Shown here: one piece after another, positions 9,121 to 18,594 of the stretch
Numbering within the stretch: the stretch's first letter is position 1
Layout of the letters: every line of letters starts with the position of its first letter
NCBI RefSeq assembly: GCF_001650695.1
Contig: NZ_LWQS01000021.1
Location: 57,000-120,999 of the forward strand
Source of the DNA: Chloroflexus islandicus
GTDB lineage: Bacteria; Chloroflexota; Chloroflexia; Chloroflexales; Chloroflexaceae
DNA length: 64,000 nucleotides
Direction of reading: 5' to 3'
Notes under the pieces: generated by a model
Told to the model about the DNA's origin: nothing
The model's input: only the letters and a program-made list of their open reading frames with translations
Database searches by the model: none
Position numbers and translations under genes: made by a program

Positions 9121-12100
9121 TTAGGCGGCGGTTGGCTGGCGCAACGAATTTGGTTGGCCGGCAGCCATGATCAGCCGGTTCACGTCAGCGTTCAGATAGA
9201 TTGCGCGGCTGGCAGGATCGCTCAACCGGCTGGCTCGCTCTTGCACCAAGGCGCGGCCTAGGTCAAGAATAGCCTGTGCCCGCGGGTCATGATTGGCTTC
9301 CAACGCCTGATAAGCCGTCCAATAGATCCGCAGCGTCTCTTCCGCGCCGTAGAGGTTGCCGCCGGCGAGCAGATGCTCAACAATCGGTGCGACCCGGCGC
9401 AAGGCTTCGGGCAGATCGTTGCGCGCTAACGCCACGCGGGTCAGGCCGGCCTGCGATTCAAGGATGAGCGGGTGGTAGTTGAGGCGTTGGCGCAGCGCTT
9501 TCGCTTGGGTATATGCCTGCTCGGCTTCATCGATCCGGCCCAGCGCCAGCAAGGCATGGCCTTGGAAGTCGTAGCCGTAGGCTTGGAGATCGAGCAGATG
9601 ACCAGCCTGCTGGGTCGCGGCGCGGGCATAGTCGAGCGCCAGTTCGTGGCGTTGGTTGTGGTGAGCGTGCAGGCTCAAATTGGCCAGTACCACCGTGTGA
9701 TGTTTGGAATTGCCCACTTTATCGCAGAGCGCGAGCGCGATCTGGGTGTGCGCTAACGCGCGTTCGTAGTGCCCCATCTGGTCATACGAGATACCGAGAT
9801 TAATATGGGCCACCAACTCGGCATCCCGGTTGCCGCACTCACGGGCCAGCGCCAATTCTTGCCAGTAGTAGCGTTGCGCCTGCCCGTAATCGCCGCACGC
9901 ATCGGCATTCTGCGCCAGCAGGTCGAGCACGTTGGTTTGGTGATAGGTCAAGCGGAGGCGCTGGTAGATCGCGAGCGCCTGTTGCAGATAATATTCTGAG
10001 CCGGCGAAATCTCCTTGCGCATTGACCACATTGCTGAGCGTTTCGTTGCAGCGAGCCAACATCAGGTAATGATCAGCTTGGCCGGCGAGATCGAGAGCTT
10101 TTTGCGCGTACTCCCTTGCCAGCTCGTTGTGGCCCGCATGGAGTTCACACCAACTCAGCAGACGCCAGTAGGTACTTTCGATCGCGAGGAGATCGAGCGA
10201 GTCTGCTGGAACGGATTGATCAAGCACCGCACGCAGCCGATCCAGCGTTGCCCGACCGGTTGCTTTGTAACTTCCTGCGTTCTCGATGATGCCCAGCCGC
10301 AAGAGCGCTTGGGCAAGCAACAGCGGATCGGCCACCTGTTCGGCTAGCCTGACCGCTTCGTGGAGCATCTCCTCAATTGCTGGCCCGCCGCTACGATAGC
10401 GCTGCAACATCCCTTGGGCAAGCAGCAAATGCACTCGTAGTCGTTGGCTGGCCGGTTGGTTGGGGTGGCTCACGTAAGCCAGACTCTGCTGGATCCGCTC
10501 GAGCCCATCGACCAATCGCCCGCTCAGGTAGAAGAGATCTTCGTAGGCAGGCGCCGCAGCGCTGGCCAAGTCCCACTCCCTATGAGCCAGCGCCCAGCGC
10601 CACGCGGCTTCGATATCGTTCAGACTCGCGATCAATCGCTCGCGGACGGCGAAGCTCTCCGCTCCTTGCATAGCGTGGTACGAGCCGGCCAGCCAGCCCA
10701 AAAACCAGCGGGTATGGCGGCGAGCGGCTTCGTTAGCCAGCTCATGACCAAAATCGCCAGCCAGCTTCTCGCCGGCGAGCTGGCGGATATGCTCGTGGAG
10801 CCACACGGTACGATCGTCAAGCCGGCGGGCTAACGCCAGATCAAATAACTCGTCCAGCGCTTGGGCATTGCCGGTAATGGCCTGTGCCGCCTCGATCGGG
10901 CATGGCGCTCGCACAATGCTCAGCATTGCCAGCGCTTGCCGGCTGCGTTCCGCCAACGTTTGCCACGTCGAGGCAAAGATGGCAGCCAAGCTGCGGTGGC
11001 GAGCCGGCGTGTCGGCCAGCGGACTGCGCAACGTTTTGATGCTCTGCTCGACCGTCTGGCGCAAGGCCGGTAAACTCATACTGTGCAGCGAGGCTGCGGC
11101 TAGTTCGATCCCAAGCGGCAATCCATCAAGATCGGCGCAAATGTGTTCAATATCGTCCAACGCCATACTGCCGCTGAGCGTAATGCCACTACGCTCGGCA
11201 AGTTCGATAAACATCTGCGCGCTGGGACTAAGCCCTCCAGCAGTGATAGTAGTCGAGAGCGGTCTGATCTTCAGCACATGCTCGCGGCGCAACTGGAGGG
11301 GCTGGCGGGTTGTGACCAAGGCGACACAATCGGGTGCGGCTGCCAGCAGTTCGTTGACCAACAGGTTCGCAGCGGCGACGTGCTCGAAACTATCGAAGAC
11401 CAATAGGTACGCACGCGCTTGCAAAGCGGCTATGACTTGCGCCGGCACGGACTGGCGAGCATTCAATTCGATGTGGCAAGCTGCAGCAATGGCGCGGGCC
11501 ACATGTTCGGCGGCATCTTCATTGGCTATCGCAGCGCCATCTTCGGGGTGCAAGAAGATATACCGCACCCCATCCCGGAACGCATACTGCATCAGGTGCG
11601 CGGCGCGCATTGCTAGCCGGGTTTTGCCAATCCCGCCGGCCCCGACCACACTGATCAGTTGCATATTGGGCTGATTGAGCCAGCCGGCTAGTGTCTCCAC
11701 TTCGCTTGCCCGCCCGATGAGCGGCAACTGGTCGATCGCAGCGGCTTGGCGTTGTGAGGGCAAGCTTGTTGCGTTGGCCAGATGGCCAGCGCGAATCGTT
11801 GATGCCAGATGTTGCGTCTCGGCTTCCGGCTCAATCCCAAACTCGCGCTGCAATATATCACAACAGGTCTGGTAGTGCGCTAGCGCCGCCGCGCGTTGCC
11901 CCTGCTGGGCCAGCGCCAGCATCAATTGGCGATGGGCCGCTTCGTGCCATAGTTCGAGATGCAATTGTTTGCCGGCATAGCTTTGCGCTGCCGGCCAGTC
12001 GCCTTCGCGCAGCGCCCGCTCGGCGAGATGGCCAAAAACCTCGATCGCGGCCCGGTGCATTGCTTCACCTTGATGGGTTGACCATTCGAGGAACGGTTCG

Positions 12101-12552
12101 CTTTCCGGGGTGATGCCGGCCAGAAATGCCCCGCGGTACAGCGCAGCGGCCTCGCGCACATGCGCTTGGCAACTAGGGCAACCGGCGGCAGAGCGGTGAG
12201 AGTGGTTGCGTACCGCTGCAACTGCTTGCGTGAAATCTAATGCATCGACCTGCCACGAGCCGGGCAGGTCGAGGGTGACGGTAGCTGGTTCGGTGCGTAG
12301 TACGTGGTGATCATTGCCTAACGCTTGCCGGATACGGCTAAGTGTGACACGCAGCGTATTTTGCGCGGCGCTCTGCGGTCGATCTGGCCAGAGCAAATTG
12401 GCCAGTGTCTCGCGCCGCACGGCTTGCCGTTGGTGAAAGCATAGCCACGCGAAGAGCAAGCGCGCGCTGTCGGTTTGAAACGCCCCGCTTAGCGAGACGC
12501 CGTCACGGCGAACGTCAAAACCGCCTAAGAGTTGAATGTGCCATTCAGTCAT
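9121..12552 (-). CDS. Large SARP/AfsR-type transcriptional activator with NB-ARC-like ATPase and TPRs
   Basis: 1143 residues from the ATG at 12552 (MTEWHIQLLGG is the normal beginning of the family; an upstream extension is spurious). Order: OmpR-like winged helix (about 1-95), bacterial transcriptional activation domain (about 105-255, ending near REFGIEPEAET), STAND/NB-ARC ATPase with Walker A GAGGIGKT at 304-311 and a Walker B-like YLLVFDSFEH, then a long tetratricopeptide region from about 600 to the C-terminus. Such regulators couple ATP- and ligand-dependent oligomerisation to promoter activation. The EamA transporter gene is transcribed divergently 211 bp away and is the nearest candidate target. 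The ligand is unknown. Confidence 0.9.
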   Translation of the reverse strand: MTEWHIQLLGGFDVRRDGVSLSGAFQTDSARLLFAWLCFHQRQAVRRETLANLLWPDRPQSAAQNTLRVTLSRIRQALGNDHHVLRTEPATVTLDLPGSWQVDALDFTQAVAAVRNHSHRSAAGCPSCQAHVREAAALYRGAFLAGITPESEPFLEWSTHQGEAMHRAAIEVFGHLAERALREGDWPAAQSYAGKQLHLELWHEAAHRQLMLALAQQGQRAAALAHYQTCCDILQREFGIEPEAETQHLASTIRAGHLANATSLPSQRQAAAIDQLPLIGRASEVETLAGWLNQPNMQLISVVGAGGIGKTRLAMRAAHLMQYAFRDGVRYIFLHPEDGAAIANEDAAEHVARAIAAACHIELNARQSVPAQVIAALQARAYLLVFDSFEHVAAANLLVNELLAAAPDCVALVTTRQPLQLRREHVLKIRPLSTTITAGGLSPSAQMFIELAERSGITLSGSMALDDIEHICADLDGLPLGIELAAASLHSMSLPALRQTVEQSIKTLRSPLADTPARHRSLAAIFASTWQTLAERSRQALAMLSIVRAPCPIEAAQAITGNAQALDELFDLALARRLDDRTVWLHEHIRQLAGEKLAGDFGHELANEAARRHTRWFLGWLAGSYHAMQGAESFAVRERLIASLNDIEAAWRWALAHREWDLASAAAPAYEDLFYLSGRLVDGLERIQQSLAYVSHPNQPASQRLRVHLLLAQGMLQRYRSGGPAIEEMLHEAVRLAEQVADPLLLAQALLRLGIIENAGSYKATGRATLDRLRAVLDQSVPADSLDLLAIESTYWRLLSWCELHAGHNELAREYAQKALDLAGQADHYLMLARCNETLSNVVNAQGDFAGSEYYLQQALAIYQRLRLTYHQTNVLDLLAQNADACGDYGQAQRYYWQELALARECGNRDAELVAHINLGISYDQMGHYERALAHTQIALALCDKVGNSKHHTVVLANLSLHAHHNQRHELALDYARAATQQAGHLLDLQAYGYDFQGHALLALGRIDEAEQAYTQAKALRQRLNYHPLILESQAGLTRVALARNDLPEALRRVAPIVEHLLAGGNLYGAEETLRIYWTAYQALEANHDPRAQAILDLGRALVQERASRLSDPASRAIYLNADVNRLIMAAGQPNSLRQPTAA

Positions 12553-12653
12553 GATGGTGCGTTGGGTGATGGCTTGGCGACATGATCGGATTATACAACT
12601 TGCCGGCGGTGATTGCCAACCGCGCACGTGTATCTACATCTGCGTCGTGGTAG

Positions 12654-12730
12654 GAGCCGGACAGCCGTCCGGCTCTACTTCGCGCCTTGGTCTCCTTTGC
12701 GCCATGGGGAGCCGGACAGCCGTCCGGCTC
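12654..12730. repeat. Two copies of a 22-bp palindromic repeat
   Basis: GAGCCGGACaGCcGTCCGGCTC-type palindromes lie at 12654-12675 and 12709-12730 between the divergent SARP and EamA genes. A third, with compensatory changes (GAGCCGGAT/ATCCGGCTC), lies at 16236-16257. It is a second dispersed palindrome family; the two copies here could also act as regulatory sites. Confidence 0.7.
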
Positions 12731-12747
12731 TCCAATGTTCGGAAACC

Positions 12748-12763
12748 TGTTACAATGATTGGC
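12748..12763 (+). promoter_or_regulatory. Extended -10 promoter giving a leaderless EamA message
   Basis: TGT-TACAAT (12748-12756) fits an extended -10 element. A start point about seven bases on coincides with the ATG at 12764, so the message is probably leaderless; no Shine-Dalgarno sequence is present. Confidence 0.5.
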
Positions 12764-13636
12764 ATGACAGCCATTTCCGTCCAACACCTGCACCCCGCCC
12801 TGCGCGCTGCGCTCTGGATGGCCGGCGCGTTGCTCTCGTTCAGCGCCATGGCCGTCGGCGGGCGCGAACTCGCCGCCGAGCTGTCCACGTTTCAGATCCT
12901 CTTCTTCCGTAGCCTGATCGGTCTGCCGCTGGTTGCGCTGGTTGCGCTACGCTACGGCGGCGCGACCCAGTTGCGCACCCGCCGCCTGCCGTTGCATCTG
13001 GCCCGCAATGTGTCCCACTTCGGCGGCCAGTACGGCTGGTTCTACGGCTTGGCCTTCATCCCGCTGGCCGAGGTCTTTGCAATTGAGTTTACCGTGCCGC
13101 TGTGGACGGCGCTGCTCGCGGCGTTGTTGTTACGCGAACGGTTAACCCGCGCCCGGTTGGCGGCGGTGGCGCTGGGGGTGGCCGGGACGCTGGTCATCTT
13201 ACGCCCCGGCATGGGGTTGGTGCATCCGGCTGCCTTGGCTGTGCTGCTGGCTGCGTTTGGTTACGCCACTGCCCATACTCTGACCAAAAAGCTGGTCAGC
13301 ACCGAGACGCCGCTGGCGATCCTGTTCTATATGACCCTGATCCAACTGCCGCTCGGTCTCATCCCGTCATTGCCGGATTGGACACTGCCCTCGCCGGAGC
13401 GATGGCCGTGGGTGCTCGCGGTCGGTATCTCGGCGTTGACTGCGCACTACTGCATGGCGCGCGCGTTGCGATTGGCTGATGCCACCGTGGTCGTGCCGCT
13501 CGATTTTCTCCGCTTGCCGCTGATTGCGCTCATCGGCGCACTCTTCTACGGCGAGACGGTCACGTGGCCGCTGGCGCTTGGCTCGGCCCTCATCCTTGCC
13601 GGGATTGTGGTCAATCTGCGCGCCGAGCGGCGCTGA
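12764..13636 (+). CDS. EamA/DMT superfamily permease
   Basis: 290 residues, ten predicted transmembrane helices in two EamA repeats (about 10-140 and 150-288). Typical features are the glycine- and alanine-rich helices, AIEFTVPLWTALLAALLLRERLT at the end of repeat one and VVVPLDFLRLPLIALIGALFYGE at the end of repeat two. It belongs to the drug/metabolite transporter superfamily, which exports amino acids, nucleosides or other metabolites; the substrate cannot be predicted. ATG 12764 is chosen because the promoter -10 box lies just upstream; an in-frame ATG at 12755 is an alternative. It is divergent from the SARP-type regulator. Confidence 0.88.
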   Translation: MTAISVQHLHPALRAALWMAGALLSFSAMAVGGRELAAELSTFQILFFRSLIGLPLVALVALRYGGATQLRTRRLPLHLARNVSHFGGQYGWFYGLAFIPLAEVFAIEFTVPLWTALLAALLLRERLTRARLAAVALGVAGTLVILRPGMGLVHPAALAVLLAAFGYATAHTLTKKLVSTETPLAILFYMTLIQLPLGLIPSLPDWTLPSPERWPWVLAVGISALTAHYCMARALRLADATVVVPLDFLRLPLIALIGALFYGETVTWPLALGSALILAGIVVNLRAERR

Positions 13637-13851
13637 TCCAGCCCCTCACGTTGTCATTGCGATGGTGCGCCGGCCTCAGTGTCGCCGGGGCCGGCCGCCC
13701 GAAGCAATCTCCCGCGCGAGCGTGAGCAATGCCTAATCGTAATCGACCATCTCACCAACGCTAACCTGCCGCACCCAACCTTCCCTATGCTACAATGACG
13801 GTAGGGCTGCGCCCAATCCGTCACATCCGTGAATAGCCGTGTCCTATTGTT
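13637..13851 (+). promoter_or_regulatory. Spacer with repeat fragment and promoter for the VWA operon
   Basis: Bases 13656-13730 are a degenerate copy of the repeat tandemly arrayed at 46.7-47.2 kb (CATTGCGA...CGAAGCAATCTCCCGC). An extended -10 element TGC-TACAAT (13788-13796) lies about 55 bases before the VWA gene; no good -35 box is seen. Confidence 0.4.
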
Positions 13852-15060
13852 ATGACCTCTCCCACCAGCGGTAACATCCTCTCTCACATTGTCAGTTTCG
13901 GCTATCTGCTGCGCGAAATGGGCATCGCCGTCAGTCCCGGCCAGATCGTCGAGCTGATCGAAGCGATCGAGCACGTCGGTTTGCTCCGCCGCGAGGATTT
14001 GCGGGCCACCATGCGGTGTATGCTGGTCTTGCGCCGCGAAGACCTGCCGTTGTTCGAGCTGGCCTTTGAATTCTTTTGGAAGAAGGCGCTAGGTGTCGAT
14101 CTCGAACGCGAGATGATGCAGATGCTGCTGCCGCAGGTCAAGATTCCGCGCCGCCAGTTGCGGTTGCCGCGCCGCCAGCCCGTCGCTGACGATGCCGATT
14201 CGGCTGAAGAGCAAGAGCGGGAAGAGATCGATATCCAGCTCACCTTTAGCCGTGATGAAGCGCTGCGCAACAAAGATTTCGCCCAGTGTACATGGGAAGA
14301 GGTGCAAGCCTGCAAAGAGCTGATCCGGCGCATGGAATGGCGCATCCCGCCGCGCCGCACCCGCCGCCGCCGTCCGGCCCGCGCCGGTCGTCTGCTCGAT
14401 ATGCGCCGCACCCTGCGCCAAAGCTGGCGGTTTGGCGGCGAGCCGGTCGAACTGGCGTGGCGCGACATTCGCACCGAGCCGCGCCCGCTGGTGCTGATTT
14501 GCGATATTTCCGGCAGTATGGAGCGCTATTCGCGCATTTTGCTCCAGTTTGCCCATGCGATCTCGGCTGGCTTGGGTGATGTCGAAACCTTTGTGTTCGG
14601 CACGCGCCTGACCCGCATCACCCGCCAGTTGCGCCACAAAGACATTGACGAGGCGATCGATGCGGTCAGCAAGCATGTGGTGGATTGGAGCGGCGGCACC
14701 CGCATCGGCGAGGCGATCAAGGAGTTCAACTTCCGCTGGGGCCGGCGCGTGCTTGGGCGCAGTCCGGTGGTGATGGTGATCAGCGACGGTTGGGATCGCG
14801 GCGAGCCTGAATTGTTATCGCGCGAGATGGATCGGCTGCAACGCTCGTGCCATCGCTTGATCTGGTTAAACCCGCTGCTCGGCACGCCCGGCTACGAGCC
14901 GCTGACGGTCGGGATGCAAGCGGCGCTGCCGTTCGTTGATGACTTTTTACCGGTGCATAATCTCGTAAGTTTAGAGCAACTCGGCGCGAAACTGGCCTCG
15001 CTCAGCGCGCAGCGCCCGCCGCGCCGCCAGCGCATGACGACGATGCGAGGGACGCGATGA
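13852..15060 (+). CDS. CoxE-like VWA domain-containing protein
   Basis: 402 residues. The helical N-terminal half includes a basic, arginine-rich stretch (about 160-185); a von Willebrand A domain follows from about 212 with the MIDAS motif D218-I-S-G-S222, a conserved threonine in SGGTRIGEA and the SDGWDRGEP segment. It fits the VWA_CoxE family, which works with MoxR-type AAA ATPases as metal-dependent chaperones, classically in carbon monoxide dehydrogenase maturation. No MoxR ATPase or Mo-hydroxylase subunit is in the window, but two XdhC proteins and moaC lie within 12 kb. The stop overlaps the next start (ATGA), so the pair is translationally coupled. Confidence 0.85.
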   Translation: MTSPTSGNILSHIVSFGYLLREMGIAVSPGQIVELIEAIEHVGLLRREDLRATMRCMLVLRREDLPLFELAFEFFWKKALGVDLEREMMQMLLPQVKIPRRQLRLPRRQPVADDADSAEEQEREEIDIQLTFSRDEALRNKDFAQCTWEEVQACKELIRRMEWRIPPRRTRRRRPARAGRLLDMRRTLRQSWRFGGEPVELAWRDIRTEPRPLVLICDISGSMERYSRILLQFAHAISAGLGDVETFVFGTRLTRITRQLRHKDIDEAIDAVSKHVVDWSGGTRIGEAIKEFNFRWGRRVLGRSPVVMVISDGWDRGEPELLSREMDRLQRSCHRLIWLNPLLGTPGYEPLTVGMQAALPFVDDFLPVHNLVSLEQLGAKLASLSAQRPPRRQRMTTMRGTR

Positions 15061-15779
15061 CACATCCTGCTCAGTTGAAGGCGGAAGCCGATGCGTTGAT
15101 TGCGCGCGGCAAAGCGTTGATTGCCGCCGATCTGCCGCAAGCGACCGACCTGCTCAATCAGGCGGTCAAATTGTATTGGGCGGCGGGCGACTACTACAGC
15201 GCCGCAGCGCAAACCGGCAACTACGGGTGGGCGTTGCGCCGTATGGGCCGGCCCGATCTGGCCCGGCCCTACTTGGCCCGCGCCGCCGAGATCTTCGCTG
15301 ATCTCGGTCTCGCCGATTTCGCCGAGCGCCATCGCGCCGCTGCCGAAGACATCGCTGCCGATTTGACGCCCGAATTTCTCGCCAGCTTGCCGCCAGCAGT
15401 GCGGCAGGCGATCGAGCAAGGCGATGGCGCGGCGTTGCAATTTGCGATCAATGGCTTGCCGCCGGCTGAACAGCAGCAGGTCATCGACCGCTTGGCCGCG
15501 ATTGGCCTGATCAGCATCGCTGAGAGCGAAGAAGATGCCTCGCATGCCGTGCAGCAATTCGAGCCATTGTTGCAGGCGATTGCCGCTGTCGCGCGCGGTG
15601 ATGAGAGCGAGCGAGCCGATGTCGAGCGCGCGTTGGATGACCTTGAACGCAAGGGTTGGCGCATCCGCAAAGCGGTGCGCCAAATCTGGCAAGGCGAGCG
15701 CCGCCGCCAGCGCCTCACCTACGGTCTCGATGAGGTTGACACCGCGATCGTCAATCGCATCCTTGATCTGCTGGCGTGA
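15057..15779 (+). CDS. Uncharacterised helical partner of the CoxE-like protein
   Basis: 240 residues, soluble and strongly helical, with alanine-rich TPR-like helical hairpins in the first 110 residues (AAGDYYSAAAQTGNYGWALR, RPDLARPYLARAAEIFADL) and a charged C-terminal half that includes DDLERKGWRIRKAVRQIWQGER. No catalytic motif is seen. It shares a 4-base overlap with the CoxE-like gene, so the two products are probably made in fixed ratio and may interact. The family is not recognised. Confidence 0.7.
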   Translation: MTHPAQLKAEADALIARGKALIAADLPQATDLLNQAVKLYWAAGDYYSAAAQTGNYGWALRRMGRPDLARPYLARAAEIFADLGLADFAERHRAAAEDIAADLTPEFLASLPPAVRQAIEQGDGAALQFAINGLPPAEQQQVIDRLAAIGLISIAESEEDASHAVQQFEPLLQAIAAVARGDESERADVERALDDLERKGWRIRKAVRQIWQGERRRQRLTYGLDEVDTAIVNRILDLLA

Positions 15780-16468
15780 GGAAGAGCCGTAAAAGGAATA
15801 GCCACAAAAAGGCGCAAAAGGCATAACCGCTGACGGGTTCTTTCCCTCTCCCGGCAGGGTTGAGGGGCTGGAGGTCGAGGCCATAAATCGCCACGAAAAG
15901 ACACAAGAGGCACAAAAACATTGTATGGTAAACGCTTGTGTCTCGTTATGGCTCTTCCCCCAAAACCCCTTTGCGTCCTCTGCGCCTTGGCTTGCTTTGC
16001 GGCTTTGCGGTAGCGGAACACTGTAGTGGACGCCGAGGGCGTGGAAGGGGAAGCGCCAAGAAACGACACCCAAGATGGTATATTATGTTTTTATGCTGTG
16101 AGTGACAGAATCCCGCTCGCGCAGGAGATTGCTTCGCCTCGCGGCGAGCCGAGCTCCGCTCGGCCCCGACCGCTCGGCTCGCAATGACAACCAGAACGGT
16201 GGCCCTTCTCCCACAACCCCTTTGCGCCCTCTGCGGAGCCGGATAGCCATCCGGCTCTCCTGCGCCTTTGCGTTACAATCTCTGCGGCTTTGCGGTGGCG
16301 GAACACTGTAGTGGACGCCGAGGGCGTGGAGAATGCGACTCATATCAAACCCCCTTTGCGTCCTCTGCGTTCTTCGTGCCTTTGCGTTAAGAGTCTTTGC
16401 GTCCTCTGCGCCTTTGCTCGCTTTGCGCCTTTGCGGTAGCGAAACGCCGGGGTTGGAGTGCGAGTTAG
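15780..16468. repeat. 0.69-kb repeat-filled intergenic region
   Basis: No gene is seen. It holds many cctttgcg/ctctgcgc-type low-complexity tracts (the complement of the cgcagagg tracts at 3.8 and 50.8 kb). A unit reading GCGGAACACTGTAGTGGACG-CCGAGGGCGTGGA occurs twice (about 16013-16046 and 16299-16332). There is one GAGCCGGATagccATCCGGCTC palindrome (16236-16257) and an AGGAGATTGCTTCGCCTCGC...GGCTCGCAATGACA element (16122-16190) shared with 61.7 kb. Confidence 0.75.
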
Positions 16469-17350
16469 TTAGCCAAAAAACTGTTGCAACGCCGCTAGCG
16501 TCTCGGCTGGCGCCTCTTCGGGCAAGAAATGGCCGCCGGGGACGCTATGGCCTTGCACATCGACCGCATACTCGCGCCAAACCTGCAACACATCGTAGCG
16601 CTTGCCGACAAAACCGGCGCTGCCCCACAACACCAGCAGCGGGCACAGCACCTTGCGCCCGGCGCGGACATCTTCGTCATCGTGTACGAGATCGATGCTG
16701 GCCGCTGCCCGGTAATCGGCGCAACTGGCAGCAATCGCGGCGGGATCGCGAAAACAGCGCACATACTCGGCTATCGCCTGCTCGGTGAAGGCGGTGGGTG
16801 TCCGCCCCCAATGCGCCAGCTTGCTGCGCACCCAGAACTCAGGGTCAGACCCGATCAGCCGTTCGGGCAACGGCGCCGGTTGGATGAGAAAGAACCAGTG
16901 GTAGTACGCCGTGGCAAAAGCGCGGTCAGCGGTGCGGTACATGTGATGGGTCGGCGCAATGTCGAGCACGGCAGCGCGTGTTACCCGATCAGGATGGTCG
17001 AGGCACATGCGATGCGTCACCCGCGCCCCACGATCGTGCCCGGCGACGGCAAAGCGGGTAAAGCCCAACTGTTCCATCAACCCCACCATATCGGCGGCCA
17101 TTGTCCGTTTGCTATAGGTTGCGTGCTCGGCATCGTCAGCCGGCTTGTCGCTATCGCCGTAGCCACGCAAATCAGCGGCCACCACCGTAAACGATGCCGC
17201 CAATGACGGCGCAATCGCATGCCACATCGCATGCGTCTGCGGGTAGCCGTGCAGCAACAGCAGCGGCGGCCCGCTACCACCGATCGCGCCGGCAATCTTC
17301 ACCCCGCCGACCCGTTGCCGAAACGGTAGAAATCCGTTAAGAATCGTCAC
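16469..17350 (-). CDS. Alpha/beta hydrolase, haloacetate/fluoroacetate dehalogenase-like
   Basis: 293 residues, complete alpha/beta-hydrolase fold. The oxyanion region is LLLHGYPQTHAMW (31-43). The nucleophile elbow GHDRGAR places Asp at 106, flanked by R107 and R110, the carboxylate-binding arginine pair of fluoroacetate dehalogenases. H151-W152 in YYHWFFL matches the halide-binding His-Trp of that family, D130 sits at the acidic residue position and H274 in GGHFLPEE is the catalytic histidine. Established members hydrolyse fluoro- or chloroacetate, but related enzymes act as epoxide hydrolases, so the substrate needs an assay. It is divergent from the TAXI-TRAP operon, with which it might share regulation. 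Confidence 0.85.
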   Translation of the reverse strand: MTILNGFLPFRQRVGGVKIAGAIGGSGPPLLLLHGYPQTHAMWHAIAPSLAASFTVVAADLRGYGDSDKPADDAEHATYSKRTMAADMVGLMEQLGFTRFAVAGHDRGARVTHRMCLDHPDRVTRAAVLDIAPTHHMYRTADRAFATAYYHWFFLIQPAPLPERLIGSDPEFWVRSKLAHWGRTPTAFTEQAIAEYVRCFRDPAAIAASCADYRAAASIDLVHDDEDVRAGRKVLCPLLVLWGSAGFVGKRYDVLQVWREYAVDVQGHSVPGGHFLPEEAPAETLAALQQFFG

Positions 17351-17406
17351 GCTCGAACCTCATGGTTAGTTGTGAAATTCTTTCCCATTTAGATAGTTAC
17401 TTCGAG

Positions 17407-17466
17407 TATAATCCATTCTATCCGAGTTCAGCATAACCGTTGACCACAAGCGAAGGAGGAAACGAC
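17407..17466 (+). promoter_or_regulatory. -10 element and strong ribosome binding site of the TAXI-TRAP operon
   Basis: A perfect TATAAT (17407-17412) lies upstream of AGGAGG (17454-17459), which sits 7 bases before a GTG at 17467. This fixes the start of the lipoprotein at GTG rather than at an in-frame upstream codon. The -35 region is poor. Confidence 0.55.
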
Positions 17467-18507
17467 GTGGTTTCTCGCATGCGTGTGATCGGGCTGCTGC
17501 TGGTGGCTTTGCTGGTGAGCGCTTGCGGTACGACAACACCTACGACCGCGCCTACGGCCGCACCGGCCGGTGGTGGCGCGGCGCCTGCCCCTGCCCCCGC
17601 ACAGACTCTCCGTTACGCCTTTGGCGGCGGGCCGGTAGGCGGCGTCTTTCAGGTGTACGCCGATGTGCTCTCGCTCATTATCAAAGAGAAGGTGCCCGGT
17701 GTTGATATTACGGCTGAGGGCACCGGCGGTTCGGCCGAGAATCTGCGCTCGGTGCAATCTGGCGATCGCCAGTTTGGCATTGTCTATTCTGGTGATGTGG
17801 CGTTAGGCGCATTGGGCCAATTGCCCGATGATCCGACGATTTACAACAAAGTGATGCCGGTTGCGCCGTTGTACGGCGGCGTTGCTCACTTGGTCGTCTC
17901 TGAGCGCAGTGGGATTACCTCGGTGAGCGATCTGGTCGGCAAACGGATTGCGCTGGGGAACGCCGGTTCCGGCGCTGCCCTGAGCGCTGAGCGTTACTTC
18001 AAGGCGCTGAACCTGTTTGATAAAATCCAAATCGAATATCTGGGCTATTCACAAGCAGCGGCAGCGATGGCCGACGGCCAACTCGACGGCTTCTGGGTGC
18101 TGGCCGGCTTCCCCAACGCCTCGGTGCGCGAGGCCGCGACGGCGACCAAGATCCGCCTGATCGATATTTACACGCCGGGTCTTGAGGGCGGCTTCTTCGA
18201 GCAATACCCCTTCTACTCGCCGCGAGCGTTGACCGGCGGTGCGTATGATGGGATGCCCACCGATGTGATGAGCTTCCAAGATACGGCGCTGTGGGTGGCT
18301 AACGCCGATGTGCCGGCTGATATTGTCTATCAGGCCCTGAAGGCGGTGTATCTTGAGGGTGGTCTTGATCGGCTGCGCGAGGCCCATCCATCAGCCAAAG
18401 AGATGGGGTTGGAAGTGGGCATTACCGGTATCGCGAACAAATTGCACCCCGGTGCGGTCAAGTTCTGGACTGAGCAGGGTGTGCAGATTCCTGACGAACT
18501 GAAGTAA
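17467..18507 (+). CDS. TAXI family TRAP transporter solute-binding lipoprotein
   Basis: 346 residues from GTG. A lipoprotein signal peptide ends in LLVSAC with the lipidated cysteine at residue 19, followed by a Thr/Ala/Pro-rich linker. The binding-protein fold begins around FGGGPVGGVFQVYADVLSLI, with the TAXI-typical TGGSAENLRSVQSGDRQFGIVYSG and GKRIALGNAGSGAALSAERYF. Such proteins capture a carboxylate or amino acid outside the cell for a fused TRAP permease; the ligand is unknown. The permease gene follows after 87 bases on the same strand. Confidence 0.92.
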   Translation: MVSRMRVIGLLLVALLVSACGTTTPTTAPTAAPAGGGAAPAPAPAQTLRYAFGGGPVGGVFQVYADVLSLIIKEKVPGVDITAEGTGGSAENLRSVQSGDRQFGIVYSGDVALGALGQLPDDPTIYNKVMPVAPLYGGVAHLVVSERSGITSVSDLVGKRIALGNAGSGAALSAERYFKALNLFDKIQIEYLGYSQAAAAMADGQLDGFWVLAGFPNASVREAATATKIRLIDIYTPGLEGGFFEQYPFYSPRALTGGAYDGMPTDVMSFQDTALWVANADVPADIVYQALKAVYLEGGLDRLREAHPSAKEMGLEVGITGIANKLHPGAVKFWTEQGVQIPDELK

Positions 18508-18594
18508 GCGTGATGGCGAGTGGCAACGGTGTCGCTGAAACGGAACCGGAGGGAGTGATGACTCCCTCCGGCGCTACTGCATGAAGGGGTCGTT

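Noticed and set aside
12536..12763. N-terminal extension of the EamA transporter
   Set aside because: Crosses the two palindromic repeats and the promoter; conserved transporter sequence begins only after 12764.
14892..16073. 393-codon open frame on the minus strand
   Set aside because: Spans repeats and the antisense of the CoxE-like operon; the N-terminal part is a translation of the cctttgcg repeat.
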